64,000 nt of DNA. Source: Aotearoamyces nothofagi. Taxonomy: Eukaryota; Ascomycota; Leotiomycetes; Leotiales; Tympanidaceae. The position numbers were made by a program, and so were the translations under genes. The DNA lies in the NCBI GenBank assembly GCA_015345905.1, contig JADDTR010000026.1:1-64000 (forward strand). Reading direction: 5' to 3'. The notes below the pieces were generated by a model, which saw only the letters and a program-made list of their open reading frames with translations, was not told the DNA's origin and made no database searches. Below, in pieces: positions 36,535 to 49,865 of this stretch; positions within the stretch are counted from its first letter, which is position 1, and every line of letters starts with the position of its first letter.

Positions 36535-38794
36535 TGGTCTGTAATCTTTTATGGGAGCTGTTGATACCTAGGGTGCATCTGATGAATGCATGGTTAGTAA
36601 AGTGTATCTAGGTCAGAGGAGGGTTATTAGAGCAAGAGTCGAGACCTGAAATGCCAGAAGAGGGAAGAATTTTTAGAAATATCAAATTAGAATCTATAAA
36701 ATAAGAGCTATTTCCAAAATTAAAGGCACGTCTGTGAACACCAAAGATATACATGGTTAGACAAGATAGCACGTCTAGGAAACGACGGAATAGTTTTCCG
36801 AAACCTTCACAGGAGATTTAAAAGAAGCAGTTCTATTTCTGTACCGATTTAAGGAAACTCAACCAAAGCTGTTGTTGCGGCATGACAGTCGCAATGCCAT
36901 GGCCTGTTGACAGTTGCCCAAAGCGTGCCTTCAATATTGAACGTAGCCTCGCATCGATGGCACAGGACCGGTTCTCCCAGCCGACGGGCCCCTGTCGCAC
37001 GTGACATGTCCGTGGCTCGTATTCTGACCCCAAAGAGAGAGAGATCAGGTCTCAGGTCCGGCGCACGTGCCTCACGGGAGAGCGAGGGCTCCAGCGATCG
37101 AATCGATGCTGGCTTCCTTATCTTGGCCGAGGGGCCGAGGGCGGGTCTCGCGGGTGCGGCTCAGCATCTCAAGAATAGATCGGATGGCCAGATCACGTGT
37201 CGCTGTGCTGTCCTGTATACAGTACTGTAGTGCTGTGCACTGGACGCGTGTTAGGGACGCGGCTGAGACGGCGCAGAAGGTCCTGCACTGTCCTGTACTG
37301 TACGGGATTGATTCAGGGGCGCCGCTCTCCGCCTGAGCCGAGGCTCTGCACGGATATGGGACGGAGCTGCGCAGGGGCCGAAGCGATGGACGAGGCGACG
37401 AAACATCCATAGTGAAACAGCGACACAGCGACATAGCGAAACGGCGAAACAATCGAGGCTCTGGGTGGGCCGCAGGGTGGGAGATCACGATATCCGGTAC
37501 CGTACTGACGCCACGGACGGCCATCCTGTCGCCACGTATAGTATGTGGAATTAGAAAGCGTCTGGGCGGCGTCACCGGAGCACTGCCCCGGGAGTCTAGG
37601 GAGTCCAGCACAGTGCAGTACAGTATAGAGCATCCAGTATAGAGCAGAGGACAGAGCATAGATCATAGATCATACAGTATAGAACATACAGGACAATATA
37701 GAGCAGAGGACAGGACAGACAAAGGCAGGTGGCCAGCCGGAGTACGCTCTGAAACAAACACACGTGACTCGGCCTCAGCTTGTTCTACACTCTACAGCAA
37801 CAGGCCAGTATGGCAAGAATCACCAGCCAGCCGACCTGCTTCGTCCATCCCACCCCTCAGCCCGGGCTTCCCGCCAGCTGCGCAGCGTCCATAACAATCC
37901 TCTGCACATAGCATCTCATATTCTCAAGGCCATTCTTCCGGCCATGCCGTCCCCCACGGTGCGTGATGGTGCAAGTTCAGGGTACGAAGAGCACATCGCC
38001 CTTGCTCGGGGCTGAACCCGCACCTTATATGACTGTACGTGCTGCCGCGAGATGGCGGCTATTTACCTGAAGGGTGCCGATGCCAGCGATCGACGGCTGT
38101 GTAGCCACGCAGTGACTCTTGGCACCGCCTTGGCAATGTTTCGTTTACAAGCAGAACCGAGCACAATAGGCATCTGGGCCGGCAACGGTATTGACAACGA
38201 TGGTGGTGCGTTTATGCTGCTATTCATAGAGGCGGACGTTCTTGAGCAGTGGACGGAGTAGTGGACGCAGCAGCGGACGCAGCAGTGGACAGAGCAGCGG
38301 GTACAGAATCCCATTCGTGGAGTCTTTGCTTCTGTCGCTGTTGACAGCCGGCCACAATGGTCAGACCCGTTGAGAGCTGTGGACGGAAGATCTCTGTACC
38401 CTCCGCCCCTTGCTGGCTGACGTTTCCCGCTCTTGCTCCCTCCTCTCTAGGCCCCGTGATTCTCTTTCTCTCCCCTCCGCCTCGTCTCTCCCGTTGGCAA
38501 TATATCTATGTGTCATGTCTGCAATTTATCCTCCACAAATCCACAAATCCCGACTGTTTCGAGCGGCTTGGCATGGCCCCTCTGCGAGTTCTCTTCATTT
38601 AGGAAGATTGTAAGTCTGGAGAGTGCACATTGGGCCAGAGATGGCGACTCTGTCCATGTTGGCTTCGCGTCTATAAAGACGAGCTGGTCCTCGACCTGTC
38701 GTCTCTATCATCTTCAACCACTCTTCCTTCCTTTATTCCCCCAAGCTTCAGTGTAGCCCTTCGCAAATATTCTTCACCATCCATCCTATTCATC
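36535..38794. other. Long intergenic region, partly low complexity
   Basis: About 2.3 kb without a supported gene. 36900-37450 is GC-rich; 37195-37310 is rich in GTACTGTA/CTGTCCTG motifs; 37610-37710 is a degenerate CAGTATAGAGCA-type repeat; 38240-38300 is a GTGGACGCAGCAG-type repeat. The pectate lyase promoter and leader occupy the last few hundred bases; CT-rich tracts lie at about 38430-38480. Confidence 0.55.
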
Positions 38795-40044
38795 ATGAAG
38801 TTCTCAGCTCTTTCCTATGGCCTCCTTTCTGGCCTTGCTCTGGCAGCACCAACACCGACTTCGGATGAAGCTGCAAACTATGCAGAAATTGCCAAACGTG
38901 CCACCATCACAGACGTATGTGTTGCATGTTCACAGATTGTTTGGTATCTCTCCTGACAGATATAGTCCGCTACAGGCTATGCCAGCGAGAATGGCGGAAC
39001 TACCGGTGGCGCAGGCGGAACCACCACCACTGTTTCTACCTATGCTCAGTTTACTGCAGCAGTCTCCGGGGACTCCTCGAAGGTTGTAGTTGTCTCCGGG
39101 ACCATCACCAAGACTGCAGACCAGGTCAAGATTGGCAGCAACACCAGTGTCATTGGAAAGAACTCAAATGCCAAACTAGTCAACTTCGGCCTGTATGTTT
39201 CCAAGCCTTATGCCCAAGCATCCGTACTGACATGCCATAGTCTCGTCAAGAAAGAATCCAATGTCATCATCAGAAACATTGGCGTCTCCAAGGTTCTCGC
39301 CGACAACGGGGATGCCATTGGTGTTCGTAAGTTATCACGCTCAACTTATAGACATCAATTCCGAGCGGTTTTGCTAATCCCGTCCTCAGAATACTCGACG
39401 AATGTCTGGATCGACCATGTCGATGTATCGTCTGATCAAGATCATGACAAAGATTACTATGATGGACTCATCGATGTATGTCACAGCCACACTCCAAATT
39501 CTCCATCTCCCAGACCCTAACTTCAACAGATTACCCACGCATCCGACTATGTCACAGTTTCCAACTCATACATCCACGACCACTGGAAGGCTTCACTGAT
39601 TGGCCACAGCGACAGCAACGGCGATGAAGATAGCGGATACCTCCACGTGACCCAAAACAACAAGTAAGCCACCTCCCGTACCGTCCTAGCTAACACTTGC
39701 TGACACCACCTAGCTACTGGGACAACATCAACTCCCGCGCCCCCTCCATCCGCTTCGGCACCGGCCATATTTACAACAGCTACTTCAACTCCGTGACCGA
39801 TGGTATCAACACGCGCGACGGCGCCCAAGTCCTCGTGGAATCCAACACCTTCGTCGACTCTGACAAGCCGCTCTACAGCACCGACGATGGATATGCCGTC
39901 GCTAACGACAATGACTTCGGCGACGGCGAGAACAACGCGCTTACTGGGACTTTGACCAGTGTGCCGTATAGTTACACTCTTTTAGGCCATGCTTCTGTCA
40001 AGGCCGCTGTTGTGGGGACGGCGGGAAACACACTTAGCTTCTAA
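38795..40044 (+). CDS. Secreted pectate lyase, PL1 family
   Basis: Six exons: 38795-38914, 38966-39192, 39241-39326, 39390-39475, 39530-39663 and 39714-40044; 327 residues. The signal peptide is MKFSALSYGLLSGLALA, followed by a short propeptide ending KR near residue 35. The parallel beta-helix fold shows in VVVVSGTIT, NVIIRNIGVSKV, WIDHVDVSSDQDHDKD (calcium-binding Asp residues), VTVSNSYIHDHWKASLIGHS and RAPSIRFGTGHIYNSYF with the likely catalytic Arg. It cleaves polygalacturonate by beta-elimination outside the cell. Close to the PelA-type enzymes of aspergilli. It stands alone, between long intergenic regions. Confidence 0.92.
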
Positions 40045-41154
40045 GCGGTGACATAGGCATGGAGATGGATGGGGGGTTTTTAAATTTGCACATATTCTTT
40101 AACCTTGTGATATGTAGTTTCATCTTTTCGGGAACTACATGTCGTTTATAATTCCATCTTCTCTTCGATACAAAAATTCAATCTCCCCTTTCTCTGCATA
40201 TGCATCCCAATCTGACATGTTTTGTGATGTCCATGATGTCCATGAATATGTTTCTAGAAGAATCAGCACATCGACGAAGAGTGTAATGGCGACATGGAAG
40301 AACACGCCGGCAAGAATGATAGTGATGACAAAAGCTACAGTGGCGGCAGAATTCTAGGTTACTCTCCGTAGAATACGGCTTGTGCTTGTAGCTTTGATGC
40401 CGGCTCGCCTTGGAGGCTCGGGCCCTAGACACTCTCGTCTTTTTGTTCTTACAGTTGCAAAATCAGGTCCGAATCCAGGTTCATTTGCTCATAGCTACAC
40501 ACGCCGCATGTGTCTCCGAAGGCTCGTGCTCTGCGCTGCCGCCTACACCGGCCGGGCAGAACCGGGGGAGGGGTACAGGAGTGAATGTCAAGCCAGGTTC
40601 TTCCGTCCCGCACCGCCGCCGCACGACGAGTATCAAATCCAGTTAGCCCCAGCCCTCACTTGCAGCCGCAGGCATATAGGACAGGATAAGCAAGAATCCC
40701 TCAACAGCAGCGCGCGGTGGTGCGTTTGGCAAAGACGATTCAGCCGTTACCGAGTTTTATACCCGACTTTCGACTTTCGACTTTCGACAACCTCCTCCTC
40801 CTCCTCCTCCTCACTCGAAATTCGACAAACCCTCCTCCTCCTCCTCCTCCTCACTCGAATTTCGACAATCCTCATAACTTCGAATTCATACAGCGCGGTA
40901 CAGGCCGTGGTCGAAGGTTGGGCATACTGTTGAACACATAACATCACGGTACAGGCCGTGGGCGAAGGTCGGGCATACTGTTGAACACATACCTGATAAA
41001 CAAACAAACAAATAATTTTTTTTTTCTTTTCTTCCCCTCTCTTTTTTCTTCCTCGGTATATTCCAACCAGGCATATATCTGTCCAAGGAGTCTCTTTATT
41101 TTTTACTTCGTGTTCCTCTTTTCTCCAAGACTCGCTTGATCCTACAACGGGGCC
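40045..41154. other. Intergenic with short tandem duplications
   Basis: No gene seen. A CCT/CTC trinucleotide microsatellite with an ACTCGAA-TTCGACAA spacer occurs twice (about 40793-40870). A 51-base tandem duplication starting CGGTACAGGCCGTGG lies at 40896 and 40947. T- and CT-rich runs lie at about 41010-41060. Confidence 0.6.
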
Positions 41155-42232
41155 TCAGCTCCCAGGCCGCTTTGAATCCACGCCCTGTGCAAAGGCGGCA
41201 ACATATGGAATATCAAGCCCAGTTCCAGTTTCGAGCAGGCCAGCTGTCAACGTCTTGATGGCCAAGGCTACCACTTTCGCTACCTCCGTCCCTTTCTGCC
41301 ATAGCTCATCATGTCCTCCCAGGAGTGCCCTGTCATCCTTCAGATAAACAGTCGGCAAAGATGGATAAGTCTTTTTCAATGTCTGAGCCATGTGGTTGAT
41401 CTGCGCCTCCTCAACCAATTCATCTCCGGATGAGTGTGCTAGTACAGCCAGCTTTCCTTCTTTCCACGTCTCCTCAAAAGCTCCACGAGTAGGCGAGACG
41501 GAATCCCATACTTCCTCATCCGGGCCAAAGGCGTCGGCGATGAAAGTGTTGTATACTGGGATATCAATGTGGTTGTCTCTTATTGCACGAAGGTCGTATA
41601 TTCCCGAGATACCGATGATGGCTGTTGGTTTCCAATATTCATCGTCCTTGTCAGCGCTGTCATGATCTCTGTTATCGTCCGGTGACGACAGAACCTCAGG
41701 GCCCATTACTGCTTGGAAGGCCAAAGTAGCGCCACATGAATGCCCGAGCAAGATATAATTTCCTTTGAAGCCATATGTCAGTTGGAGGAAGCTGACAGCG
41801 GCTTTGACATCACGGATATGATCTGGGTGTTTGGCATCTCGAAGCTCATCTACAGGTACCGTGTCTCTATCCTGTGGGTCATTGGGATATGGCGAGAGCC
41901 GGTAGTCTATCGATGCAAAACCCTGCACATTGGGTGTAACGCATGAGGCGTGAGGCGGAGATAGCAGGGCATCTATAGTAGGTTGAAAGGAGGTGTTATC
42001 TATGCTCGCATCACGCCAAGCACCTCCATGGATATAACTTCAAGGAGGTTAGCATTTCCAGCAAATCACGTGATGGGATAAGAAATAGTCTTTGCGGGGC
42101 CTACATGATCCAATATTGTGTTCTAACATCTGCCGAGGGAGAGTTTCTCGACTGCCATACGGATAGGGTCTGGAGTGAATGATCTCCATATTGGTGAGTC
42201 TTCCGCTCCTCAAACGCTTCCGCCGTAGCCAT
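41155..42232 (-). CDS. BNA7: Kynurenine formamidase (arylformamidase)
   Basis: Two exons read leftwards, 42232-42105 and 42037-41155; 336 residues. The intron joins ...TQYWI to IYIHGGAWRD. Alpha/beta-hydrolase marks are HGGAWRD at 46-52 (oxyanion hole), QGFASIDYRLSPYP, the nucleophile elbow GHSCG with Ser near 143, HSSGDELV and the His region LLGGHDELW. These fit fungal Bna7, which hydrolyses N-formylkynurenine to kynurenine in tryptophan breakdown and NAD synthesis. It is divergent from a salicylate-hydroxylase-type monooxygenase, which fits an aromatic-catabolism setting. No targeting signal. Confidence 0.88.
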
Positions 42233-42821
42233 GATCTCTATGGCACGTGCGAGCTGGGCAGTTACTGTATTAACAATCTCTACGAGGCTCTAGTCGTGCA
42301 CCTTCTGAGCAGCGGTCCGAGATCCGCTCCGCCTTTTGTCTCCGGATCTCATCCAGACTCCGGCTCTCGGAGGAATTGACAAGAGGTGAAGCGAACGAGA
42401 GATCAAAAATGGCAGGAGGATATTCCGTGGAAGGTTTTTTGAATGGTTGAGACGAGAGTCGAAGAAGTCTCGTCGCTGCATCAAGTTTGATTGATGTTGG
42501 GTTGGACGGCGATGCCCGTGTTCGGCAGAATGTCGGGCGGATTTGGGAACAGTGGGTACGGGGTACGACACGGAGGTGACCCGGACTGAGCCTCCTCGGT
42601 CTTATCTTCACCCAATAAGTCTCTGATAGGAAACATAAAATGGATCAGGGCGTGGTGGATTCGTACCAGATGGCCGAGAGAAGCCGCCATGTCAAAGCAC
42701 CCAGAATGCTTAAATGCTTCTTAGTCGCTATCTTGGAGTCAACACCAGAACTACAGTTTCCCGCGCTGGCTACAATCTGGGAGAACGTATTTACTCTTCA
42801 GCTTATTATACGACGTTGAAT
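42233..42821. promoter_or_regulatory. Divergent promoter of BNA7 and the FAD monooxygenase
   Basis: About 590 bases between the two start codons. No independent gene. In-frame ATG at 42714 upstream of the monooxygenase could add 36 residues. Specific sites were not recognised. Confidence 0.45.
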
Positions 42822-44344
42822 ATGGGCTCAATAACGCCAGACGCTTGGAAAGCTTTAGATGTTGCTGTTATTGGTGGTGGTATAGGTAAGACACATTGGG
42901 CCGGCAGAGAGCGTACTAGGATGGACGGCGACTGATATATATGGCTTATAGGAGGCCTAGCAGCAGCTACATCTTTGCGTCAAGCAGGCCATAGAGTCAC
43001 AATCTACGAGCGTGCCCATTACGCCGGCGAAGTTGGAGCCTCGATCAGTTGCGCAGCAAACGGTACTCGGTGGCTCGAGAAATGGGGCGTCAACATCCGC
43101 CTCGGACGACCAGTAGTTCTGAAGAAGCTGATTCTACACGACTGGAAGAATGGCGATGTGCTGAACGTGAGTCTCTAGGGTTAGCATGTCGCGCGTCGAT
43201 GCTGAATCATCTCTAGTTCTACGACTTTTCCGACTACCAGGAAAAATGGGGGTTTGTGTATAACATGTTTCACAGAGTCAATATGCACGCCATGTTGATG
43301 GACTCGGCCGTAGGAGCAGAACATGCTGGCACACCTGGTGTCCTGAAAGTCGACCACAAGGCCATAGCCATCGACCACGAGAACGGGGTCATCACCTTTG
43401 AGAACGGAGCCAGAGCACAGCACGACCTCGTGATCGGAGCCGATGGCATCGGAGTAGGTCACCGTCATCGGACCCAGAAAGCGCCGTTACTGATCCAACC
43501 TCTAGTCGTCCGTGCGCCAGACCCTCGGCATCAAGGTCGACAGGAAAGAGTCTACGTCGACCTGCTACCACTGCATCATCGACACGGTCGACGTCAGGCG
43601 CCTCGGCCTCATGGACCTGACGCAGAACTCGGCCATCGAGTTCTGGGGCGGCCAGGGCATCAGCAAGATCGTCTACTCGCCGTGCCGCGACGGCGAGGTC
43701 AACTCCTTCTACTGCTTCTTCCCCCGGGCCCTCGCGTCGGGCAGCGGCGGCGACAAGTGGGGCGACTCGGTCTCGCTGCAGAGCCTCCTCGCCCCCTTCC
43801 CCGACCTCGACCCGGCCCTGCGCGCCCTCTTCCAGAACTCCACCGACGTCAAGCCGTGGCGCCTGTTCGTGCACCAGCCCTACTCGCACTGGCGCGCCGG
43901 CAGGACCGCCATCCTCGGCGACGCGGCCCACCCCATGATGCCCGACCAGAGCCAGGGCGCCTGCCAGGCGCTGGAGGACGCCGCCGCGCTGGGCATCATC
44001 TTCGGCAGGAGGTTCGCCTTCACGTCTGACGTGGCCGAGGGCTTGAGGGTCTACGAGGCGACCCGCAAGCCGCGCGCCACGAGGGTCCAGAGCGCGAGTG
44101 CGCGGGCCAGAGAGAATATCACGGAGCGCATCGGCTTCTCGAGCAATGTGGATAACCCGCTCTACAGGGTTACAGACGAGAAGCAGAAGCTGACGATTGA
44201 GGAGATGAACCAGCACGTGAACCCCTTGCCAGCCATTCCACGTGATTAATTGCTGACCAATGTGACAGATATGATATGGAAGCCGACATTTCCAACAAGG
44301 CTACTGGTGGGAACGAGGAGGTGTATAAGCTCCATGTGTTCTGA
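42822..44344 (+). CDS. FAD-dependent aromatic monooxygenase (salicylate hydroxylase type)
   Basis: Exons 42822-42885, 42952-43166, 43217-43453, 43506-44212 and, tentatively, 44269-44344; 432 residues from MGSITPDAWK. The FAD-binding GGGIGG is split by the first intron (about residues 18-23), followed by VTIYERA, EVGASISCAANG, DLVIGADGI-SSVR and the second FAD motif GDAAHPMMPDQSQGA. This is the para-hydroxybenzoate hydroxylase superfamily of flavin hydroxylases. The last intron would use a GC 5' site (GCACGT) to give EEMNQYDMEAD, matching the family; without it the protein ends at 44249. Exon 4 is far richer in G and C at third positions than exons 1-3. Confidence 0.82.
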
Positions 44345-44575
44345 GCTTACTTTGTTACATTCATATTGTTAATAGATCTCCATTGGATACTTGGGCTTCC
44401 AGTCACTACAGGGGTAGGAGGCGATACAGAGGTCTTGATATATCAGAAGAGGAAAACTGCGAAACAGTCTCTAATTTCAAAGATAAATTATCAATCGGGT
44501 ATAAAGCAACGCTCTGAAATACCAAATTATTGTAAAGGTTCACAACTCAGAGCTTTACTGTGACCCACGAAATAA

Positions 44576-45936
<1,361 letters not shown>

Positions 45937-46928
45937 CTCGAGCAAGCAGTACTCGATATTATTAAACCAGCAAGAGATATAGAATAACAGTGATGGGAGA
46001 GCAATAGAAATAACTATCAAGAGAGTCGTAGGCTTCTCTTTAAGGGGAAGATGACGGATCTATCAGAAGAAGATGGAAGGAGTATCTATAGCTCCCCACC
46101 ATAAATTATATACGGGACACCGCGCCCTACCGAGTTTGACAATGCACAAAAGCTGACTGGCGGTAAGAGAGCGTTTCCTCACCAATATGCGACGTTAACA
46201 TGGAGATAAGCTACATTCTAGATCTATTTCCCGTGGTGGCCGCGAGAAACCGACCGGAAGTGGCGATGTGCGAGGGCTGACGGAGGCCGAAAGAGGGCGA
46301 GAGAGGGCGAAAGAGGGCGCGGAACGGGTTGCGCGATACGAGCAGACAAAGCCGAGCGGCGGAATTGTTTGCGGGGAAGCTAATCGATAAGCCGCGGTGG
46401 GGTAAGATGACGGGCCACGCCAGCCGCGAAGGGCCGGGGCAAGCGCAGCCGCGGAGACGACATCAAAGAACGCGGATGCGGTGCTGACTGAACGTACAAA
46501 GGAGAAGGGGGGGATGGCTGTCGCTGCCCGTGTATAGAGTATAGAGCATAGAGTATAGAGTATAGAGTATAGAGTATAGAGCACGGAATACAGGACGTCG
46601 TCGCCTTTGAAGAGCGTCGGCATCCGGGGTTTGGTGGGGCGGTTGAGAACAGCCACAAATCTAGTGCCGACGGATGCCGCTGCTAGCCAGCCCCCTTCTC
46701 AGCACAGCCGGGAACCCCAGAACGAGATCTTGCCAGTCTTGATGCCTGTCTTGGTATCAGCTTCACTGCATCTCGTCCTTGAATAATCCTTGAATAAAAC
46801 AGAACATGGCCGTTTCGCGAGTCTTGTTCGTGCCCGCTGTCTGCGCGAGGATGCCACCGTCGGTCTGCTTCTGAATACAAATAAAAGACAAAGTCGGCAT
46901 CAGCAAGACTGCCAGGCCAGTCCATGCC
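45937..46928. promoter_or_regulatory. Divergent promoter of HPPD and the TTC36-like gene
   Basis: About 990 bases between divergent start codons. Contains a GAAAGAGGGCG/GAGAGGGC repeat at about 46288-46317 and a (TATAGAG)n microsatellite of about seven units at 46533-46582. No gene is supported. Confidence 0.5.
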
Positions 46929-47732
46929 ATGGCGCCGCTCAGTAGAAACGACTCCCTCGTCCTCAGCGCCCTCTTCGACCACGAATCCGCCCCCTCAGCC
47001 TCCATCTCCATCTCCGTCGCTCCCTCGTCCGCCTCCGACCACCTCCCCAACGTCCCAGCCCACACCCTCGTCTCCCTCCAGTCGCGCGAATCGCGAGCAA
47101 TCCGCCCTCTCAACTCGGCCTGCCCGTCCGAACCCTCCGTCCAGGCCGCCGTCTCTTCGCTGACCGATATAATCGAAGAACACCCGCTCTACGCATCGGC
47201 TTACGGCAACCGCGCCCAGGCCGTTCGCCTGCTCGTCGGCGACGACCTGACCGTCCCCGCCGCAGCGCAGAGCACCATGTACAGCGATCTCTGCGCCGCC
47301 ATCAGCCTCGCCGCGCCGCCGTCGCCGCACTCCCCCATCTCCGGATTGCAAGCCAGGATTCTCGCGTCGGCGTATACGCATCGTGGCCATCTCCTGCTGC
47401 GTGCATCCAGGGCATTGAACGAGACCGTGCGGCCAGCCTTCGAGGCCGCCTCGGCACCGATCCAGGAACCAGCCAGCCGAGCCCGCAAAGGAGCAGGAGC
47501 CGGCAGGTCGGAGCCAGCACTGCCGCCAGAGCTCCGAGCAGCCGACGGCGCCGCGCTCGAGAGAATGGCGGCCAGCGACTTCCAGTCCGGAGGCCGGTAC
47601 GGAAATCAGATCGCGAAGCAGATGGCCGTCCAGCTGAACCCCTATGCCAAGATGTGTGGGGAGATCGTCAAGGAGGCCATGCGGAATGATTCGAGAGACG
47701 CCTTGGGTCGGGAAGGCGGCTGTTTAGGCTAG
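46929..47732 (+). CDS. TTC36-like tetratricopeptide repeat protein
   Basis: Single exon, 267 residues. A TPR-like helical core shows in HPLYASAYGNRAQAVRLL and ARILASAYTHRGHLLL, and the tail has MAASDFQSGGRYGNQIAKQM followed by LNPYAKMCGEIV. The AYGNRAQA and NPYA-C blocks are the hallmark of the small TTC36 family. A long Ser/Pro-rich insert and low-complexity segments are fungal additions. In mammals TTC36 binds HPPD and protects it from degradation; here the gene is divergent from HPPD, which supports the same partnership. That function in fungi is inference. Base composition is GC-rich throughout. Confidence 0.75.
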   Translation: MAPLSRNDSLVLSALFDHESAPSASISISVAPSSASDHLPNVPAHTLVSLQSRESRAIRPLNSACPSEPSVQAAVSSLTDIIEEHPLYASAYGNRAQAVRLLVGDDLTVPAAAQSTMYSDLCAAISLAAPPSPHSPISGLQARILASAYTHRGHLLLRASRALNETVRPAFEAASAPIQEPASRARKGAGAGRSEPALPPELRAADGAALERMAASDFQSGGRYGNQIAKQMAVQLNPYAKMCGEIVKEAMRNDSRDALGREGGCLG

Positions 47733-48094
47733 CTTCAGATGTCGGTTTTCGAGGGCCGTTGGACATGGGGTGTCGGGCTTTCGCGTTTGTTATAGTTACC
47801 TTTAGATGAGGAAGCATTGGTCTATCCTATCAACGAATGGCATATTGCCACTATGCAGACTGTGTCTTACAACCTGGTATATCATCGATTCTTGTTACAT
47901 AATCATAGATGTATGATTTGAGACTTCATAGATTTGTGAGAGTGATACCAGAAGACGAGTTGAAGCATTGTTGAAATGATTCATTGTAACTCCAGATAAT
48001 AATGCAGCAGTAACATCTCGAATCTCCCAAATCTCCCAAATCTCCTAGTCAACATTGATCAACCCTCGTATCCTATTATTGCAAAGACTACCTC
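47733..48094. other. Intergenic between convergent genes
   Basis: 3' flanks of the TTC36-like and P450 genes; nothing else seen. A CTCCCAAAT repeat lies at about 48021-48045. Confidence 0.5.
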
Positions 48095-49865
48095 CTAACG
48101 GAACCTAAACTCTACGAGCGGCCCATCCTTCAAACTCGTAAATGAATCCCTTAGCTGATATTCCGTCGTCCTCTGCCTCCCCCACTCCAAGTCCGGTCTT
48201 CCTTCTCCAACTTTTTTCCCCGGCGCCAGTCGAAAGTCATACAAAAGCAACACTCTCGCCAGCGCAATCGTAAGTTCATGATAGGCAATCCCTTTGCCAA
48301 TACACCCTCTCGGCCCAATACTAAATGGACAAAATGCTGATCTAGCTACCGCCACTGATTCCTGCGTTGTTTCTCCCAACGCCGGGCTTGATGCTCCGAC
48401 GATCCAGCGCTCAGGGATAAACGAGAATGGAGATGGATAGTAGGCTGCGTTGTGGTGGATTGTGTAGTGTGGTGTCCCGATCACGATCCCGGCTGGAATG
48501 AAGTGCTCATCGATTGTGAGGCCGCCCGTCAAGACTTCACGAGGCAAAATCCCACCAACAGGAGGCGATAGTCGCATTCCCTCGTCAACAACCGCGCGCA
48601 GATACGTACAAGCAGCAAGCTGGGCTCCAATCGCAATTTCTTCCACATTTCCAAAGTTCCCTCTAACCTCGGTAGCCACTTTTCCCAGGACGAGCGGATT
48701 ATGGGCGAGATAAAAAAACGTCGACGACAGCGCCGTCGACGTGGTATCCGACCCAGCAATAATCAAGAGATTCGATTCGCCCCATAGTTCCGGGACTGAG
48801 AAACCCGCGCCCGTCTCGGGATCTTTAGCTTGTAGGAGGTAGTAGAAGAAGTCTTTGCGGTCGATGTCTTTGTTCTGCATGCGTTCTGCGGCTTGGGATT
48901 TCGAGTAGGCCATATAACGAGAACGCCCCGAGGCGATTTTGTGGAAGAGGATTTTGTCAAGATGGTATTCATGGATTAGGGGAAGGGTGCCGCACTGAGT
49001 CTATTAGTCTACTTTACGAGATTAGTCGAGGAGGGGATGGAATGGGAAGAGGTACGATTAAATGCCTGTGAGCTGCGTTGCCGATAAGATCTATTGCGAA
49101 TCTATTGTCCGGCTTTTCGAGCATGCCAAAAGCTTTTCCGAAACAGAGGTCGCCCATGATATCAAATGAGAGATAGTTGGACCAATTTGCCATATTCTGT
49201 GGTACTCCCCAGCCCATTTTCTTTGTGGGTGCTGAGGGGCCAGACCCGAGTCCATCGCAGAAGCTACGGATATTGGCTAGGATGTATTTTTCCATGCCTT
49301 TAATAGCATTATCAGAAAAGGCGTGGGAGAGTACGCGTCTCTTACGGGCATGAGCTGTTTTATCTATGCTACTGTGGGTGTTGAATGTGTCTTTGGTGGG
49401 TGGGAAGACGGAATAGAATTGTGATTTTTGTACGTTGCTTTGGAAGCCATAGATCTTTTGGAGAGCCGTGTTGGTGTTGATTGAGAGACTGTTGGGGCCG
49501 AAACGAACAAATTTGCCTTGATTCTGTTAGGATAGGGCTTGGTACAAAGAGAGAGGTAGAGTTCTAGGGAAAATATGGTTACCATATTTCTCATGGTTCC
49601 TCCAGAACTCTAGATGGCGGTCTCCTTTCCAGGCATGATATACTTGGTGCCAATCTGTGATCTTCGCGAGCAGCGGCCCTGGGTACTTCGCCAATGGATG
49701 GAGTGTCAAACGGTAAACAATCACAGCGAAGACCTGTACAGGATATCAGCGTAGTATCCAAAGTGCAGTTGAGGGCGAAGCTACATAGAGCAAAAACGCG
49801 CCAGCAACGACTTCAACAAGATGCAGTGCACCTGCAAGAAGACCACTTTCGCGGCCAGACAGCAT
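48095..49865 (-). CDS. Cytochrome P450 monooxygenase
   Basis: Four exons read leftwards: 49865-49785, 49733-49583, 49516-49056 and 48994-48095; 530 residues. The N-terminal anchor (LLAGALHLVEVVAGAFLLYV) is completed across the first intron and followed by the Pro-rich LHPLAKYPGP hinge. Other marks are the I-helix AGSDTT (about 311-316), the K-helix E-x-x-R (EGMRLSPP), PERW and the haem loop FSIGPRGCIGK with the thiolate Cys near 462. It is an ER-bound class II enzyme resembling fungal CYP65-type (isotrichodermin C-15 hydroxylase-like) proteins. The substrate is unknown; position between HPPD/TTC36 and homogentisate dioxygenase suggests an aromatic compound, only weakly. Confidence 0.9.

Noticed and set aside
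36535-38794. Possible small secreted or non-coding gene in the gap before the pectate lyase
   Set aside because: No signal peptide plus spliced frame could be built, and no RNA gene motif was found.
43256-44216. Two long frames (257 and 274 codons) overlapping the flavin hydroxylase
   Set aside because: They are shadows of the extremely GC-rich exon 4 and consist of Arg/Gly/Pro/Ala runs.
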